Source: Cytophagaceae bacterium (GTDB lineage Bacteria; Bacteroidota; Bacteroidia; Cytophagales; Flexibacteraceae). From it: 64,000 nucleotides of DNA. The notes under the pieces are model-generated. The model saw nothing but the letters and a program-made list of their open reading frames with translations, ran no database searches and was not told the DNA's origin. Positions 18,490 to 28,219 of the stretch are shown here, one piece after another (within the stretch, counting starts at the first letter, position 1; each line of letters opens with the position of its first letter). The stretch lies in assembly GCA_027487695.1 (NCBI GenBank), contig JAIYDB010000039.1:1-64000 (forward strand), in the 5' to 3' direction. The position numbers were made by a program, and so were the translations under genes.

Positions 18490-20150
18490 AGTTTTGTAGC
18501 AACTAAAGCGAGTATGGCTGCCTCTTTAACAATAGCTTGTTGTTCTAAAGTAGCGCAATAGGAAAGGGTTTCTGCTTTCCAAGCTTCATCGGCAGTGTAA
18601 GAACCTGCGTTTATGCGCACATTCATACCTGCACCTAATACTGCACTTCTTGCCGCTAGGGCACCTACACCTGCATCTGAAACAGAATTAGGATTGCCTT
18701 CATTTGCCATAGCTTCGCATAAGTCTAAGACTTTTACAGCGGCTTCCATAACGCTTAAAGGCACCTCAATGGCATAACGAGTAGCATCTTGAATGGCTTT
18801 GCTGCGGGCTGCCTTTTCATCAGGGTTTCCTTTTGGCAAGCCAAAAGCATCCATTATCTTATTGAAAGAAGCGGTGTCTTCATCAACCTTACTTAAAAGT
18901 TGAGTGGCTAAAGCTTCGCCAATCTCAGCATAGTTGCTAAAGTGCTCCCATTGATCGTCCCAACCTCTTTTATGACTACTTAAATTAGCCACCATAGTTG
19001 CTAAAGCAGCACCCATACTACCCATATAAGCTGAAATAGAACCACCACCAGGAGCAGGCGATTCACTAGCTGTTTCATTAACGAAATCCTTTAAACTTAA
19101 ATGGATTAAAGGCTGGTTTGCAGCATCTCTAAAAAAATACTCCAATACTTTTTTCTGTGGATCAAACGGCTTTAAGTCGTCTAAGCCCATACTTTTTACC
19201 GCTATTTTAATGAGTTCCGCTTCAGATACCCCTGTTGAGCGATGCTGCTTTTTCAGGAAATATTTACCTGCATCCGTAAGTACACTTAAAGGAACCAAAC
19301 CTACTATTTCAGTACCTGTAACACGCATTCCACGTTTCCAAGCACTATTAGCACTTTCTTCAAAGGCTATATGTAAAGGGGTTTGGTTTCTATCGGTAAT
19401 GTTCATACTCACCTGAGCAATGCCATATTCTTGGATAAACCAACCAATTGCTTTGGTGCCCTTGCAGGTACCTGGTTCACGTGTTTCATTAACTGTACCA
19501 TTAGGATTAGTAGTTTTTACCAATCGTCCTGCTTCACGAACATCGAAAGCGATAGAGTTTGCCCTGCGTGTACTGGTAGTATTTAAGTTAAAGTTTACAG
19601 CCAACAAGAAATCTCTGGCGCCAATAGCAATGGCACCTGTTTCAGGAACAAAAGTAGCAGGACCAAAGTCTGGTTTCCATTCTGGATTTTGCAGCTTTTG
19701 AGCCAAGCCTTCGTATTCACCAGCACGAACGGTTGCTAAATTCTTACGTTCTGGTGTTTGAGCTGCCGATTCGTATAAGTAAACTGGGTATTGCAAAGTT
19801 TCGCCTACTCGTTTGGCCAGTTGCTTTGCATACTCCACCGTTTCTTCCATCGTGATACCTGAAATTGGTATTAGCGGACATACATCCGTAGCACCAAAAC
19901 GAGGGTGTTCGCCTTTGTGGCCACGCATATCTATCAACTCCTTAGCTTTGGCAATACCACGATAAGCAGCTTCAATTACTGCATTAGGTTCGCCTGCAAT
20001 GGTAACTACTGTTCTGTTAGTGGCAGCGCCTGGGTCTACATCTAATAATTTTACACCTGCCACACTTTCAAGGGCATCGGTAATTTGTTTGATGATTGCT
20101 AAATCGCGTCCTTCAGAAAAATTAGGTACGCATTCAATTAACTGACTCAT
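18486..20150 (-). CDS. ftcD: Bifunctional glutamate formimidoyltransferase / formimidoyl-THF cyclodeaminase
   Basis: This 554-residue protein fuses two folate enzymes. The N-terminal half (about 1-320) starts MSQLIECVPNFSEGRD, the formimidoyltransferase signature, and contains HKGEHPRFGATDVCPL. The C-terminal part (about 345-554) has ESPAPGGGSISAYMGSMGAA, the cyclodeaminase signature. Together they transfer the formimino group from N-formimidoyl-L-glutamate to tetrahydrofolate and release ammonia, giving 5,10-methenyl-THF in histidine breakdown. The fusion is as in animals and many Bacteroidota. No hutH, hutU or hutI is in the window, so the pathway context must lie elsewhere. Confidence 0.93.
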   Translation of the reverse strand: MSQLIECVPNFSEGRDLAIIKQITDALESVAGVKLLDVDPGAATNRTVVTIAGEPNAVIEAAYRGIAKAKELIDMRGHKGEHPRFGATDVCPLIPISGITMEETVEYAKQLAKRVGETLQYPVYLYESAAQTPERKNLATVRAGEYEGLAQKLQNPEWKPDFGPATFVPETGAIAIGARDFLLAVNFNLNTTSTRRANSIAFDVREAGRLVKTTNPNGTVNETREPGTCKGTKAIGWFIQEYGIAQVSMNITDRNQTPLHIAFEESANSAWKRGMRVTGTEIVGLVPLSVLTDAGKYFLKKQHRSTGVSEAELIKIAVKSMGLDDLKPFDPQKKVLEYFFRDAANQPLIHLSLKDFVNETASESPAPGGGSISAYMGSMGAALATMVANLSSHKRGWDDQWEHFSNYAEIGEALATQLLSKVDEDTASFNKIMDAFGLPKGNPDEKAARSKAIQDATRYAIEVPLSVMEAAVKVLDLCEAMANEGNPNSVSDAGVGALAARSAVLGAGMNVRINAGSYTADEAWKAETLSYCATLEQQAIVKEAAILALVATKL

Positions 20151-20177
20151 ATCTGTATTTTGGTGTATTAAGTATAA

Positions 20178-20834
20178 TTAGGCTTCAATAAGGCCATCGC
20201 GTAAACGAATGCGACGGTCGGCCATTTCAGCTAAGATTTCGTTGTGGGTTACAATTACAAAAGTTTGCTTGAACTCATCCCTCAGTTGGAAGAAAAGCTG
20301 GTGTAAGTCATCGGCATTGGTGCTATCCAAATTGCCAGAAGGCTCATCGGCAAAAACGATGGCAGGTTCATTTACTAAAGCACGAGCTACGGCAGCACGT
20401 TGTTGTTCGCCACCACTCATTTCAGTAGGACGATGATTTAATCGATGACCTAAGCCTAATCGTTCCAAAAGCTCAGTAGCTTTTGCCTTTACTGAGTTGG
20501 TCGATTTTCCAGCTAACAAGCCAGGTAACGATACATTTTCCAATGCTGTAAACTCAGGCAACAAATGGTGAAACTGGAAAATGAAACCCAATTTCGTATT
20601 ACGGAAAGCAGCTAAGGCTTTACTATTTAGGTTGTTCACCAACTTGCCATCAATAGAAAGCTCACCTCCGTTGGGAGAATCCAGTGTGCCTAAAATTTGC
20701 AGTAAAGTAGTTTTACCAGCCCCTGACGGACCCGTAATAGAAACAATCTCTTGGGGTGCTATATCTAGGTTAATTCCCTTGAGCACCTGTAACGAACCAA
20801 AATTTCTGGTAATTGCTTTTGCCTGCAAAATCAT
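20178..20834 (-). CDS. LolD-like ABC transporter ATP-binding protein
   Basis: A 218-residue ABC ATPase with Walker [10 protein letters not shown], signature MSGGEQQR, Walker [14 protein letters not shown] and a switch histidine in VIVTHN. The DEPSGNLD form and the size match the MacB/LolD/FtsE group. In this group the ATPase powers extraction of lipoproteins to the outer membrane or works with FtsX/MacB-type permeases. I chose ATG 20834: the open frame extends to 20969, but those 45 extra residues are not ABC-like and the alignment begins at [13 protein letters not shown]. No cognate permease is adjacent, so the exact partner is uncertain. Confidence 0.85.
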   Translation of the reverse strand: MILQAKAITRNFGSLQVLKGINLDIAPQEIVSITGPSGAGKTTLLQILGTLDSPNGGELSIDGKLVNNLNSKALAAFRNTKLGFIFQFHHLLPEFTALENVSLPGLLAGKSTNSVKAKATELLERLGLGHRLNHRPTEMSGGEQQRAAVARALVNEPAIVFADEPSGNLDSTNADDLHQLFFQLRDEFKQTFVIVTHNEILAEMADRRIRLRDGLIEA

Positions 20835-20990
20835 ACGCAAATGTAGGATATAAGCAGGTATAGGCGGTGGGGAAATTTTGGGGATGGACGAATAAAAATG
20901 GGCACCTCTAAAACAAGATACCCAAAGGTTAATATGAATAAATTCATAACAGAGCCTCTGGTAATACATTGCAAATATAATGTTTAAGCC

Positions 20991-22454
20991 CTAATACACT
21001 AAAGTCTGGATACCGTGGGCAGGAATAGTAACCACCGTTTTAGCAGTACCAACTATAAAGTTATAGGTTAACTTTTGGTCAGTCTTATTCATAACTATAG
21101 TAGCCATTTTGCCATCGGCATTGCGGAAGGTAGTGCTTAATAAATGACTTCTGCTTACAGCTGTGCTTACTCGCTTTGCAGCGGGACGTACAAACTTCGA
21201 GAAGTGACCTATATAGTAATAACTAGGTGTATAAATTAATGCACCAGTACGAGAATCGGCGTGAATAGGAGCAAATACTAAATTGAAAACATGGTTAGGA
21301 CCCCCAACCTCATCTAGTAAAATATTCCAATCGGTCCAAGCAACGGTACCTGCATTAAAATCGTTAATCATACTAGTGCCATAGCGTTCTGCATTGGGCC
21401 AATATTGTATTTTAGCTTCATTAAAACCTTCTTGACATCCTTCTGTAAAGAACAGTTTTTTATCAGGATAGGCTTCTTGAACTACTTTCAGGTTATCAAA
21501 CATAGGAGCACCGCCTGCCCAAGTTTCGTACCAGTGAAAGCCAATACCCCAAGCATATTTTGAAGCTGCAGGATCAGAGAAAATAGCGTTGGCACGTTGG
21601 GTAATCAAATCACGGTTATGATCCCAAACTATGATTTTCTTTTCGCCTAAACCATTCTTAGCCAATGTTGGTCCTAGGTAATTCTTCAAGAAATCTCGCT
21701 CTTCTTCTGCTGTATAAATACAAGACTCCCAACGTTGGGTAGCCATTGGTTCATTCTGCACTGTAAGTCCCCAAATAGGCATACCTTCTTTCTCATAAGC
21801 TTTAATAAACTTAGCAAAGTAGTTTGCCCACGGCTGGTAAAACTCTGGCAAGAGCTTGCCGCCTTGTAACATATTCTTATTGCTTTTCATAAAAGCTGGT
21901 GGACTCCAAGGACTCACAAACAACATCAATTTACCGCCCGCAACAGCAGTTGCTTGTTTAATCAAAGGAATACGGAATTGCTTATCGTGGTCAATGCTAA
22001 AGGTTTTTAAGTCCTTATCGCCTTCTTGAACATAAGTATAACTGCCACTACTAAAATCACAACTATGGATAGTGGTTCTAGCTAAAGAATAGCCAATACC
22101 ATCAGTTGGGCTGTAATAAGCCTTTAAAAACTCTTGTTGCTTTTCCTTTGAAAGCTTGGCAAATACTTCTGCACTTGCATCGGTTATGGCACCGCCGATT
22201 CCTAAAAAGGTCTGAAAAGATTTTGTTGGCTCTACGAAAACTGAAACCTCTCCTTCTGTCGGCTGAACGGATTCACCGAAAACTAACTTATCAGTAATCG
22301 AAAGACGTAGTTTAGAACTATCTGCAGTGGTGTAAACTGTAATAGCCTTACCATTAAACGATGGTTTAGGAGCAGGAAAAGGCTTTTTGTTTTGCCCAAT
22401 AGCTGTTCCCATTACCAAGCCGGCAATAGCTAAGCTAAAAAATAATTTCTTCAT
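20991..22454 (-). CDS. Glycoside hydrolase family 30 (glucosylceramidase / beta-1,6-glucanase-like), secreted
   Basis: This 487-residue protein has a signal peptide (residues 1-20) and the GH30 TIM barrel plus beta-sandwich layout. Visible landmarks are FLGIGGAITDASAEVF, SPWSPPAFMKSN, the acid/base Glu235 in VQNEP, the nucleophile Glu338 in FFTEGCQ, and a C-terminal beta domain containing IVMNKTDQKLTYNF. GH30 enzymes cleave beta-linked glucose, xylose or fucose residues. The GxxGxxTD and NEP/TEG motifs suggest subfamily 1-3-like beta-glucosidase or beta-1,6-glucanase activity, but the exact substrate cannot be read from sequence. It probably acts in the periplasm or at the cell surface. There is no T9SS sorting domain. 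Confidence 0.88.
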   Translation of the reverse strand: MKKLFFSLAIAGLVMGTAIGQNKKPFPAPKPSFNGKAITVYTTADSSKLRLSITDKLVFGESVQPTEGEVSVFVEPTKSFQTFLGIGGAITDASAEVFAKLSKEKQQEFLKAYYSPTDGIGYSLARTTIHSCDFSSGSYTYVQEGDKDLKTFSIDHDKQFRIPLIKQATAVAGGKLMLFVSPWSPPAFMKSNKNMLQGGKLLPEFYQPWANYFAKFIKAYEKEGMPIWGLTVQNEPMATQRWESCIYTAEEERDFLKNYLGPTLAKNGLGEKKIIVWDHNRDLITQRANAIFSDPAASKYAWGIGFHWYETWAGGAPMFDNLKVVQEAYPDKKLFFTEGCQEGFNEAKIQYWPNAERYGTSMINDFNAGTVAWTDWNILLDEVGGPNHVFNLVFAPIHADSRTGALIYTPSYYYIGHFSKFVRPAAKRVSTAVSRSHLLSTTFRNADGKMATIVMNKTDQKLTYNFIVGTAKTVVTIPAHGIQTLVY

Positions 22455-22618
22455 GTGTATTTGGTTGTTGAATGGTGCATTGTACTAACCAAAGGTATTA
22501 AAAACAGTGCAATAGTTAGTTTAAACAAGGCCAAAGTGTTAAATAGCTATGGTGATATTTGGAATTATCAGCTTAAAAAGTTTAATTGAGAATAGTAAAA
22601 TAAATCAACGGGGAAAAG

Positions 22619-23089
22619 ATGCATAAACAAGCAAAACACTTCTTATCAATAATAATTTCATTAGCATTCCTAACAGCTTGCAGCGATGGGACGAATAATG
22701 TTGCCACACCTACCAATCCAACGGCCTCAATAAACTTTACCTATAAGTTTAACGGTACTGAATTTAAGCCTAATGTAATTACCGCTTATAGAGCAAATTT
22801 TAGTGGATTACCAGAGCCAACCATGTACATTACAGCTTACAAAGGGTCGGATAGTGTAGCAATTACTTGTCCTGCCGTTGTTGGAACACATTCAGTAAGT
22901 GGAACTGGTAGAACATTTATTCAAATAAATAATGGTGATGCCTATTTATCAACTGAAGGAACGGTTACCATCTCAGAAATAACGGCTACCAAAATAAGCG
23001 GATCCTTTTCAGGCGGTGCGCCTAACGATGGAATTTTTCCTCCATTTAGTGTTACTGAAGGTGAGTTCAAAAATATTGCTTGGTATTAA
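22619..23089 (+). CDS. Small lipoprotein (DUF6252-like), 156 aa
   Basis: The N-terminus has a lipobox (LTAC, Cys at residue 21), so the mature protein is a lipid-anchored protein of about 136 residues with a Thr/Pro/Asn-rich linker. The rest looks like a compact beta-sandwich: TASINFTYKFNGTEF, TMYITAYKGSDSVAITC, and the ending FSVTEGEFKNIAWY. This pattern of 'tangible repeat then G-F-pattern' resembles DUF6252-type lipoproteins common in Bacteroidota. Function is unknown. It stands alone between convergent and divergent minus-strand genes. Confidence 0.7.
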   Translation: MHKQAKHFLSIIISLAFLTACSDGTNNVATPTNPTASINFTYKFNGTEFKPNVITAYRANFSGLPEPTMYITAYKGSDSVAITCPAVVGTHSVSGTGRTFIQINNGDAYLSTEGTVTISEITATKISGSFSGGAPNDGIFPPFSVTEGEFKNIAWY

Positions 23090-23103
23090 CAATACTGGAA
23101 AAT

Positions 23104-23643
23104 CTATTTTCCCTTTTCAGTAGGAATCCTCATTTGTTGCAGCTGCGCATTACTAATTTCATCACCTCGCTTTACAGCATCTTTGAAGGCAGTAATAGCC
23201 TCATCTGGTTTAGAAAGTTGAAGTAATGTAAGTCCCTTTAATCGGTAAGCCTCGGCAGATTTTCTGTTGTACCAAATTGCCTTATTCAATTCAATAAGCG
23301 CTAAAGGGTAATGCTGGTTAGCGAAAGCAACTTTACCCCTATATAAAAATGCACTTGCAATATTATCGTAAACAATAGCTTTATCCAGACAAATCTGGGC
23401 CATCAGCATATCGCCTTGGTGGAAATGTGTAGCACCTAAAGCTGTCCAGGCTACCGCACTTTTATTATGCGATTGGATAACCTTCCCAAAATATTGCTGG
23501 GCTGCGTTCCAATCCTTCTTTCTAAGTAGTTCCATACCTTCAGCAAAGCGCGCAGCATCCCTTTCTTCTGTTGATTTCTCAGCAAACAGTACCCTTAGTA
23601 CTATGTAAATCAAGAAGAAGAAAATAAGTATTACCGCTTCCAT
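23104..23643 (-). CDS. Membrane-anchored TPR protein
   Basis: A 179-residue protein with one N-terminal membrane helix (VILIFFFLIYIVLRVLF), then about three to four tetratricopeptide repeats. These show the characteristic pattern in KDWNAAQQYFGKVIQ, AVAWTALGATHFHQGD and AEAYRLKGLTLLQLSKPDEA. TPR proteins act as binding scaffolds, and the partner cannot be told. It lies alone on the minus strand, about 100 bp from the photolyase gene upstream of it. Confidence 0.8.
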   Translation of the reverse strand: MEAVILIFFFLIYIVLRVLFAEKSTEERDAARFAEGMELLRKKDWNAAQQYFGKVIQSHNKSAVAWTALGATHFHQGDMLMAQICLDKAIVYDNIASAFLYRGKVAFANQHYPLALIELNKAIWYNRKSAEAYRLKGLTLLQLSKPDEAITAFKDAVKRGDEISNAQLQQMRIPTEKGK

Positions 23644-23744
23644 TTCTGAAGATTAAGGTGTTTAAAACTACCTGATGGGAATAGTAAATATACTAACAAG
23701 CTTACAATGAACAAAACGGCTAGATTGACTACCGCTTATTTCTA

Positions 23745-25085
23745 TTACTCGGAAGGGAATAAAGGTAAATCAGACGACTCGCCTTTTAAAGCTAGTTTGA
23801 ATGCCGCTAAGGTTCTGCTTCTTGCAAAGTTATGGTCTACAATTGGTTGTGGATATTTATTAGTTCCAAATTCAGGTACCCACTGTTTTACATAAGCAAA
23901 GCCTGGATCAAATTTTTCCGCTTGAGAGGTTGGATTAAATATCCTAAAATATGGAGCAGCATCGGCACCGCCACCAGCCGCCCATTGCCAACCACCAATA
24001 TTTGCAGCCATATCATAGTCTAACAACTTAGCCGCAAACCAAGCTTCGCCCCAACGCCAATCAATCAATAAGTGCTTCGTTAGAAAGCTAGCAACCACCA
24101 TACGTACTCTATTATGCATAAAGCCAGTAGCAGCAAGTTCTCTCATACCAGCATCAACTAAAGGATAGCCTGTGCGACCTTCTTTCCAGGCATCAAAATC
24201 AGCTTCACTATTACGCCAAGCCATTCTATCGTATTCTGACTTTAAACTTTGCTTGGCAGTTTGTGGAAAATGCCAAAGCACTGCATGGTAAAAATCGCGC
24301 CAAATAAGCTCGTTTACGAAAGTATCTGAAACAGAAAATGCCTGCTTTACCAATTGCCTCACACTCACAGTTCCAAAACGCAAATGAACCCCAATACGTG
24401 ATGTACCTGCCACACTAGGGAAGTTTCTGTGCTCTTCGTAGTTCTTGATTAAAGTATTACTAACTGTTGATTTTGGAAAAGGGGAACTTGTATGATTGAA
24501 ACCCATTGAAGCCAAACTTGGTATTTCAATTACCGATTGTTTGAATAGGTTTCCTAACATATTTTCTGAAGGACGTTCAGATAAATGGTTTTCTGTCAAT
24601 AGTTTACGCCATTTCTTACTGAATGGAGTAAATACAGTATAGGGCTTACCCGCATCAGACATCACTTCTTCTTTAGCAAAGATTACGTGATCTTTAAAGC
24701 TATGAAAGCCTATGTTCTTTGTTGCCAAATCTGAAGCTATTACAGTATCTCGTTCACGAGCATAAGGCTCGTAATCTTCGTTGGTATAAACAGCTTTAAC
24801 ATTATACTTATCAGTGTAATAGGCAAAAGCCTCTTGTGGCGTACCATAGAAAACATCTAAGGTGCTACCTGCTTCTACAAAGGCAGTTTGCATTGCACCT
24901 AATGCCTCATAAATGAAGGTTACCCGTCTATCGTTCTTGTCTTCCAGCTTATCTAGTATAGCCCTATCAAATACAAAAACAGGCACCACAGGAGTACCGC
25001 TATTTAAGGCATTAAAAAAGGCAGTATTATCTGCAATGCGCAAATCTCTGCGGAACCAAGACAAGACAACTTCAGGCTTATTCAT
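23745..25085 (-). CDS. phr: Deoxyribodipyrimidine photolyase / cryptochrome
   Basis: This 446-residue protein matches class I CPD photolyases/cryptochromes. It opens with VVLSWFRRDLRIADN (the Rossmann antenna domain) and includes GTSRIGVHLRFGTVSVRQ. The FAD-binding part has FVNELIWRDFYHAVLWHFP, WKEGRTGYPLVDAGMREL, GFMHNRVRMVVASFL and DYDMAANIGGWQWAAGGGADAAP. Photolyases use blue light to split cyclobutane pyrimidine dimers. The WRDFY, HNRxRM and MAANIGGWQW motifs are those of repair-active members rather than signalling cryptochromes, but that is not decisive. A light-using lifestyle fits the rhodopsin at the window end. Confidence 0.93.
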   Translation of the reverse strand: MNKPEVVLSWFRRDLRIADNTAFFNALNSGTPVVPVFVFDRAILDKLEDKNDRRVTFIYEALGAMQTAFVEAGSTLDVFYGTPQEAFAYYTDKYNVKAVYTNEDYEPYARERDTVIASDLATKNIGFHSFKDHVIFAKEEVMSDAGKPYTVFTPFSKKWRKLLTENHLSERPSENMLGNLFKQSVIEIPSLASMGFNHTSSPFPKSTVSNTLIKNYEEHRNFPSVAGTSRIGVHLRFGTVSVRQLVKQAFSVSDTFVNELIWRDFYHAVLWHFPQTAKQSLKSEYDRMAWRNSEADFDAWKEGRTGYPLVDAGMRELAATGFMHNRVRMVVASFLTKHLLIDWRWGEAWFAAKLLDYDMAANIGGWQWAAGGGADAAPYFRIFNPTSQAEKFDPGFAYVKQWVPEFGTNKYPQPIVDHNFARSRTLAAFKLALKGESSDLPLFPSE

Positions 25086-25131
25086 AATAGCTTAAATACA
25101 GAAATTAAGCATTTTGTTTAAACTATTCTCG

Positions 25132-26070
25132 TTACCAGCGCTTATAGGTCACATGCAGATAGTGCTTAACTACAGCACCAAAGGCTGCATTATATTGTTG
25201 CACCCCCTTCAGGTTAGACCCCTCAAAATCGAGTATGGCATTAGGTAGGCCTTCAATCAGTTGCATGGTTTGCCATAAGGCATAATCTTGTGCGTAATTG
25301 TCCTTTGCTTTATTAGTAGGACCACCAAATAAAGAAATCACTCTATTGCCGTATCTGGTCTGCAAAAGCCCTAACAACGGTTCTTCGCTTTCTTTATGAA
25401 CAACTGTATATGCAACAAGCATATCACGGATTGAAAACGCCTCCACAAGCTGATGTAAGAGAGCTATCTGTTTTGGTTTCAGGTTTAGGGATATCCCAGT
25501 TTCACCTTTCAAAAACCAATCAATTGCAACTAGTGCATCTTTGTTTGCAAGTTTAATGGTCCTTTCCCCACGTCTGATATGCTTTTGTTTGGTATCTGAA
25601 ATACCTTTCCAAATAGCTTCTTTAGCGATTGAACAATCCACCTCTTGGTTAACTCTTTGTAAGCTAATGAATACATTAGGGATAAGTTCCGATATATCAA
25701 AAAGTGGATCAGTATTAAAGGAATAACCTACCCTCAAAAATTTAGACTGCCAGTACTTAAATACCTCCTTTACAAAGGGGACTAAAAACTCCTTAGTCTT
25801 TCCGAAAACACCCAATTGCTGACAAAGAAATGGCATAAATACCTCTGGCAAAACACCCCATTTACGCTGATGCACAAAGGGCAAAACCAGTTCGTATTCT
25901 TTGTTTGTCAATTGCCAAACCGCAACCGACCAATTACCATTACCGACAATATCTAGGTACCAAGGTTGGGCATAAAAGGCAGAAGCCTCACCCCTACTAT
26001 CAGTAAAGGCGAGGCAACGCAGATAAGCGGCCTCATCTAACATAGTCCGATGAAGCACTTTAAAACCCAT
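25132..26070 (-). CDS. Putative FemAB/GNAT-fold acyltransferase
   Basis: A 312-residue soluble protein with no signal peptide. The N-terminus (FYAQPWYLDIVGNGNWSVAV) and the C-terminal half (LGLLQTRYGNRVISLFGGPTNKAKD, then ILDFEGSNLKGVQQYNAAFGA) recall the double-GNAT fold of FemAB-like or peptidoglycan-bridge-type acyltransferases. Its ATG overlaps the stop of the HIT gene by one base (TAATG), so it is translationally coupled to it in a greA-HIT-acyltransferase operon. No acceptor can be named, and the family assignment rests on weak similarity. Confidence 0.55.
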   Translation of the reverse strand: MGFKVLHRTMLDEAAYLRCLAFTDSRGEASAFYAQPWYLDIVGNGNWSVAVWQLTNKEYELVLPFVHQRKWGVLPEVFMPFLCQQLGVFGKTKEFLVPFVKEVFKYWQSKFLRVGYSFNTDPLFDISELIPNVFISLQRVNQEVDCSIAKEAIWKGISDTKQKHIRRGERTIKLANKDALVAIDWFLKGETGISLNLKPKQIALLHQLVEAFSIRDMLVAYTVVHKESEEPLLGLLQTRYGNRVISLFGGPTNKAKDNYAQDYALWQTMQLIEGLPNAILDFEGSNLKGVQQYNAAFGAVVKHYLHVTYKRW

Positions 26071-26465
26071 TATGATAAATACGCTTTTATTTGTTCTGCA
26101 ATGATGAGCAAATCGTCAGTTGCTGGCTTAAGCTTTTCCTTGGCAAAGTTAATATCGCCAACATTTTGCATAGGCACCAAATGCACGTGGGTATGAGGCA
26201 CCTCTAAGCCAATTACCGCAATGCCCACCTTCTTGCAAGGAACAGCCTTTTCAACACCCAAAGCAACCTTCTTTGCAAAAACAAACAGGCTACTTAGCTC
26301 TGAATCAGAAAGGTGGAAAACGTAGTCAGTTTCCTTTTTAGGAACCACCAAAACGTGACCCATAGCCACTGGCATAATATCTAAGAAAGCAATATGTTGT
26401 TCATCTTCAGCTACTATGAAAGCAGGGATTTCCTTATTGATAATCTTTATGAAAATTGAAGCCAT
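26070..26465 (-). CDS. HIT family nucleotide hydrolase/transferase (Hint-like)
   Basis: A 131-residue histidine-triad protein. The HxHxH active-site motif is HTHVHLVPM at about 96-104, with the usual N-terminal IFIKIINKEIPA and DIMPVAMGHVLVVPK. HIT proteins hydrolyse AMP-lysine, AMP-NH2 and similar nucleotide adducts. The gene starts three bases after greA ends and overlaps the following acyltransferase gene by one base, so the three are very likely cotranscribed. Confidence 0.93.
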   Translation of the reverse strand: MASIFIKIINKEIPAFIVAEDEQHIAFLDIMPVAMGHVLVVPKKETDYVFHLSDSELSSLFVFAKKVALGVEKAVPCKKVGIAVIGLEVPHTHVHLVPMQNVGDINFAKEKLKPATDDLLIIAEQIKAYLS

Positions 26466-26468
26466 AAA

Positions 26469-26948
26469 TTAGATAGCTAGAGCAATATCCACTATTTCAA
26501 ATTCCTTCACGCCAGCAGGAGTTTGTGCCTTAGCTAACTCGCCAATAGCCTTACCCACTAAAGCCTGACCAATAGGACTCTTGATAGAAATCTTGCGCAA
26601 TTTCAAATCGGCCTCTTCTTCAGAAACTAAAGTAAATGCTTGTACTGCACCGCTTTTAGTATCCTTAAAAGTTACAGTGGTAAGCAAACCAGCCTTCGAT
26701 ATATCTATAGAGCTTTCATCTAAAACACGAGCATTGCCCACTACTTCTTCCAGCTTGCTAATTTTCATTTCAAGCAAACCCTGAGCATCTTTAGCAGCAT
26801 CATATTCAGCATTTTCACTTAAATCGCCTTTATCACGTGCCTCGGCAATAGCAGCGGCTGCAGCAGCTCTGCCTTTCGTACGCAATTCGTGAAGTTCGTC
26901 TTTTAGTCTTTGTAAGCCTTCGGCGGTATAATACGATACAGTACTCAT
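26469..26948 (-). CDS. greA: Transcription elongation factor GreA
   Basis: GreA rescues backtracked RNA polymerase by inserting its coiled coil into the secondary channel and stimulating transcript cleavage. The 159-residue protein shows the coiled-coil tip ARDKGDLSENAEYDAAKDAQG with the two acidic residues, and a C-terminal FKBP-like domain ending with SPIGQALVGKAIGE. I chose ATG 26948 (MSTVSYYTAEG) because the open frame continues 22 residues upstream without GreA character. It leads a tight operon with the HIT and acyltransferase genes. Confidence 0.95.
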   Translation of the reverse strand: MSTVSYYTAEGLQRLKDELHELRTKGRAAAAAAIAEARDKGDLSENAEYDAAKDAQGLLEMKISKLEEVVGNARVLDESSIDISKAGLLTTVTFKDTKSGAVQAFTLVSEEEADLKLRKISIKSPIGQALVGKAIGELAKAQTPAGVKEFEIVDIALAI

Positions 26949-27021
26949 ATCACTTAAAATTAAGATCTGATTAGAAATTATAAGTTGGCACCCCAAACCA
27001 AATTGAAGTACCAATAGTAAA

Positions 27022-27054
27022 ACAAAAGAGAACGGCTCTTAGGCAGAGCCGCTC
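27022..27054 (-). terminator. Terminator of the receptor/secreted protein/PorV operon
   Basis: The minus-strand hairpin has stem CGGCTCT / AGAGCCG (27045-27051 and 27033-27039) with a TAGGC-type loop and an imperfect extension (GAG/CTC). It is followed by a T-rich tract (TCTTTTGTTTT). It lies about 30 bp beyond the PorV stop. Confidence 0.75.
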
Positions 27055-27084
27055 CCTGTAATTTTCAAAATTAAGGTTTTTAGA

Positions 27085-28200
27085 CTAGAAATTAAAACTT
27101 AACCCTACAGAGTGTGTACCGTTGTATGGGTTACTGCTTCTGAATGAATAGTCTATAGTGAAGAAACGCTTCTTAGGCTTAGTTGCATCGGCTGCTTCTG
27201 TTCCTTCTAATTCGCCACCGTTTTCTTTGGTGAAGATCTGATCTAAAGGTGCCTTTACCGAAAAACCAGCTGTTAAACCTGTATTTAACGATGTTCTATC
27301 AGTTTCACTGAATACGTTATTTTGACCATTGAAACCAGTTCTTAACATAAACAGATCGTTAAAGCCATACTCCAAACCAAAGTTATACTCATCTTGGGTA
27401 TAGCTATTACTTTGGAAAGTACCTGCAAGGGTTAAACGATTCTGAGTATTGAAATAGAAATCGTAAGAAGTACCAATTGACAAAGTAGCAGGCATTTCAA
27501 AGCTATTCACAAATGGTTGTGCTGTACTTTGTTCTACTTGGTTATCTGGATCCTGAATACGTGCAGTAGCAGCAAAGCCATCGCCACGATAAATCATCCT
27601 AGGACCTACGTTACGTAACGATACACCAATTTTAAACTGCTTTTTATCACCACTTCTGTATTGCACACCAGCATCTATTGCCACATTACTAGCACTCGCA
27701 TTTGGTATGCTCTGGAATAAACCACGTAGTAATAAACCACCCGTAATCTTCTCAGAGAACATTTGAGAGTAGCTCATACCGATATTAAAGATATTAGGGC
27801 TAAATGTAGCACCAGTACCTTCAGGCTGATCGAAACGCGTTTCAATAAAATCGCCAAGATTCCAACCTGTAAATGAAATACCCATAACACCAGTTTCACT
27901 TACTCTTGAAGTAAGACCTAAAGCGGTAATACGAATATCTGAACCAGATAGATAACGAGTACTTGCGAACATTACTTCAGTACCTGTGGTGTACGATGTA
28001 CCAGCAACGTTTAAGTTCATTGCTTCTACGCCATTTACACCTGCTAATATTGAATTAGCCATACCACTAGTACGTGCCCACGGATTCACCAATAGTTCGG
28101 TTGCACCACCTTGACCACGTTTTGTATCGTTACCAGCAATAGCATTAAAACTTAATACCGATGCTGAAAGTAAGAGAACTGCCTTGTAAAACTTTTTCAT
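27085..28200 (-). CDS. PorV/PorQ family outer-membrane protein
   Basis: A 371-residue outer-membrane barrel. The signal peptide is residues 1-22 (ending NAIAG). The N-terminus of the mature protein has ATELLVNPWARTSGMANSILAGVNGVEAMNLNVAG, a version of the conserved FadL-like start of the PorV/PorQ family, and the protein ends with aromatic VGLSFNF. In Porphyromonas and Flavobacterium, PorV carries substrates from the SprA/Sov translocon to the attachment complex, and PorQ works in PorU-PorV-PorQ-PorZ. Here it ends a three-gene operon with a TonB receptor and a large secreted protein, so it probably handles that cargo. Confidence 0.82.
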   Translation of the reverse strand: MKKFYKAVLLLSASVLSFNAIAGNDTKRGQGGATELLVNPWARTSGMANSILAGVNGVEAMNLNVAGTSYTTGTEVMFASTRYLSGSDIRITALGLTSRVSETGVMGISFTGWNLGDFIETRFDQPEGTGATFSPNIFNIGMSYSQMFSEKITGGLLLRGLFQSIPNASASNVAIDAGVQYRSGDKKQFKIGVSLRNVGPRMIYRGDGFAATARIQDPDNQVEQSTAQPFVNSFEMPATLSIGTSYDFYFNTQNRLTLAGTFQSNSYTQDEYNFGLEYGFNDLFMLRTGFNGQNNVFSETDRTSLNTGLTAGFSVKAPLDQIFTKENGGELEGTEAADATKPKKRFFTIDYSFRSSNPYNGTHSVGLSFNF

Positions 28201-28219
28201 TGGGAAGTTATATTTTTAT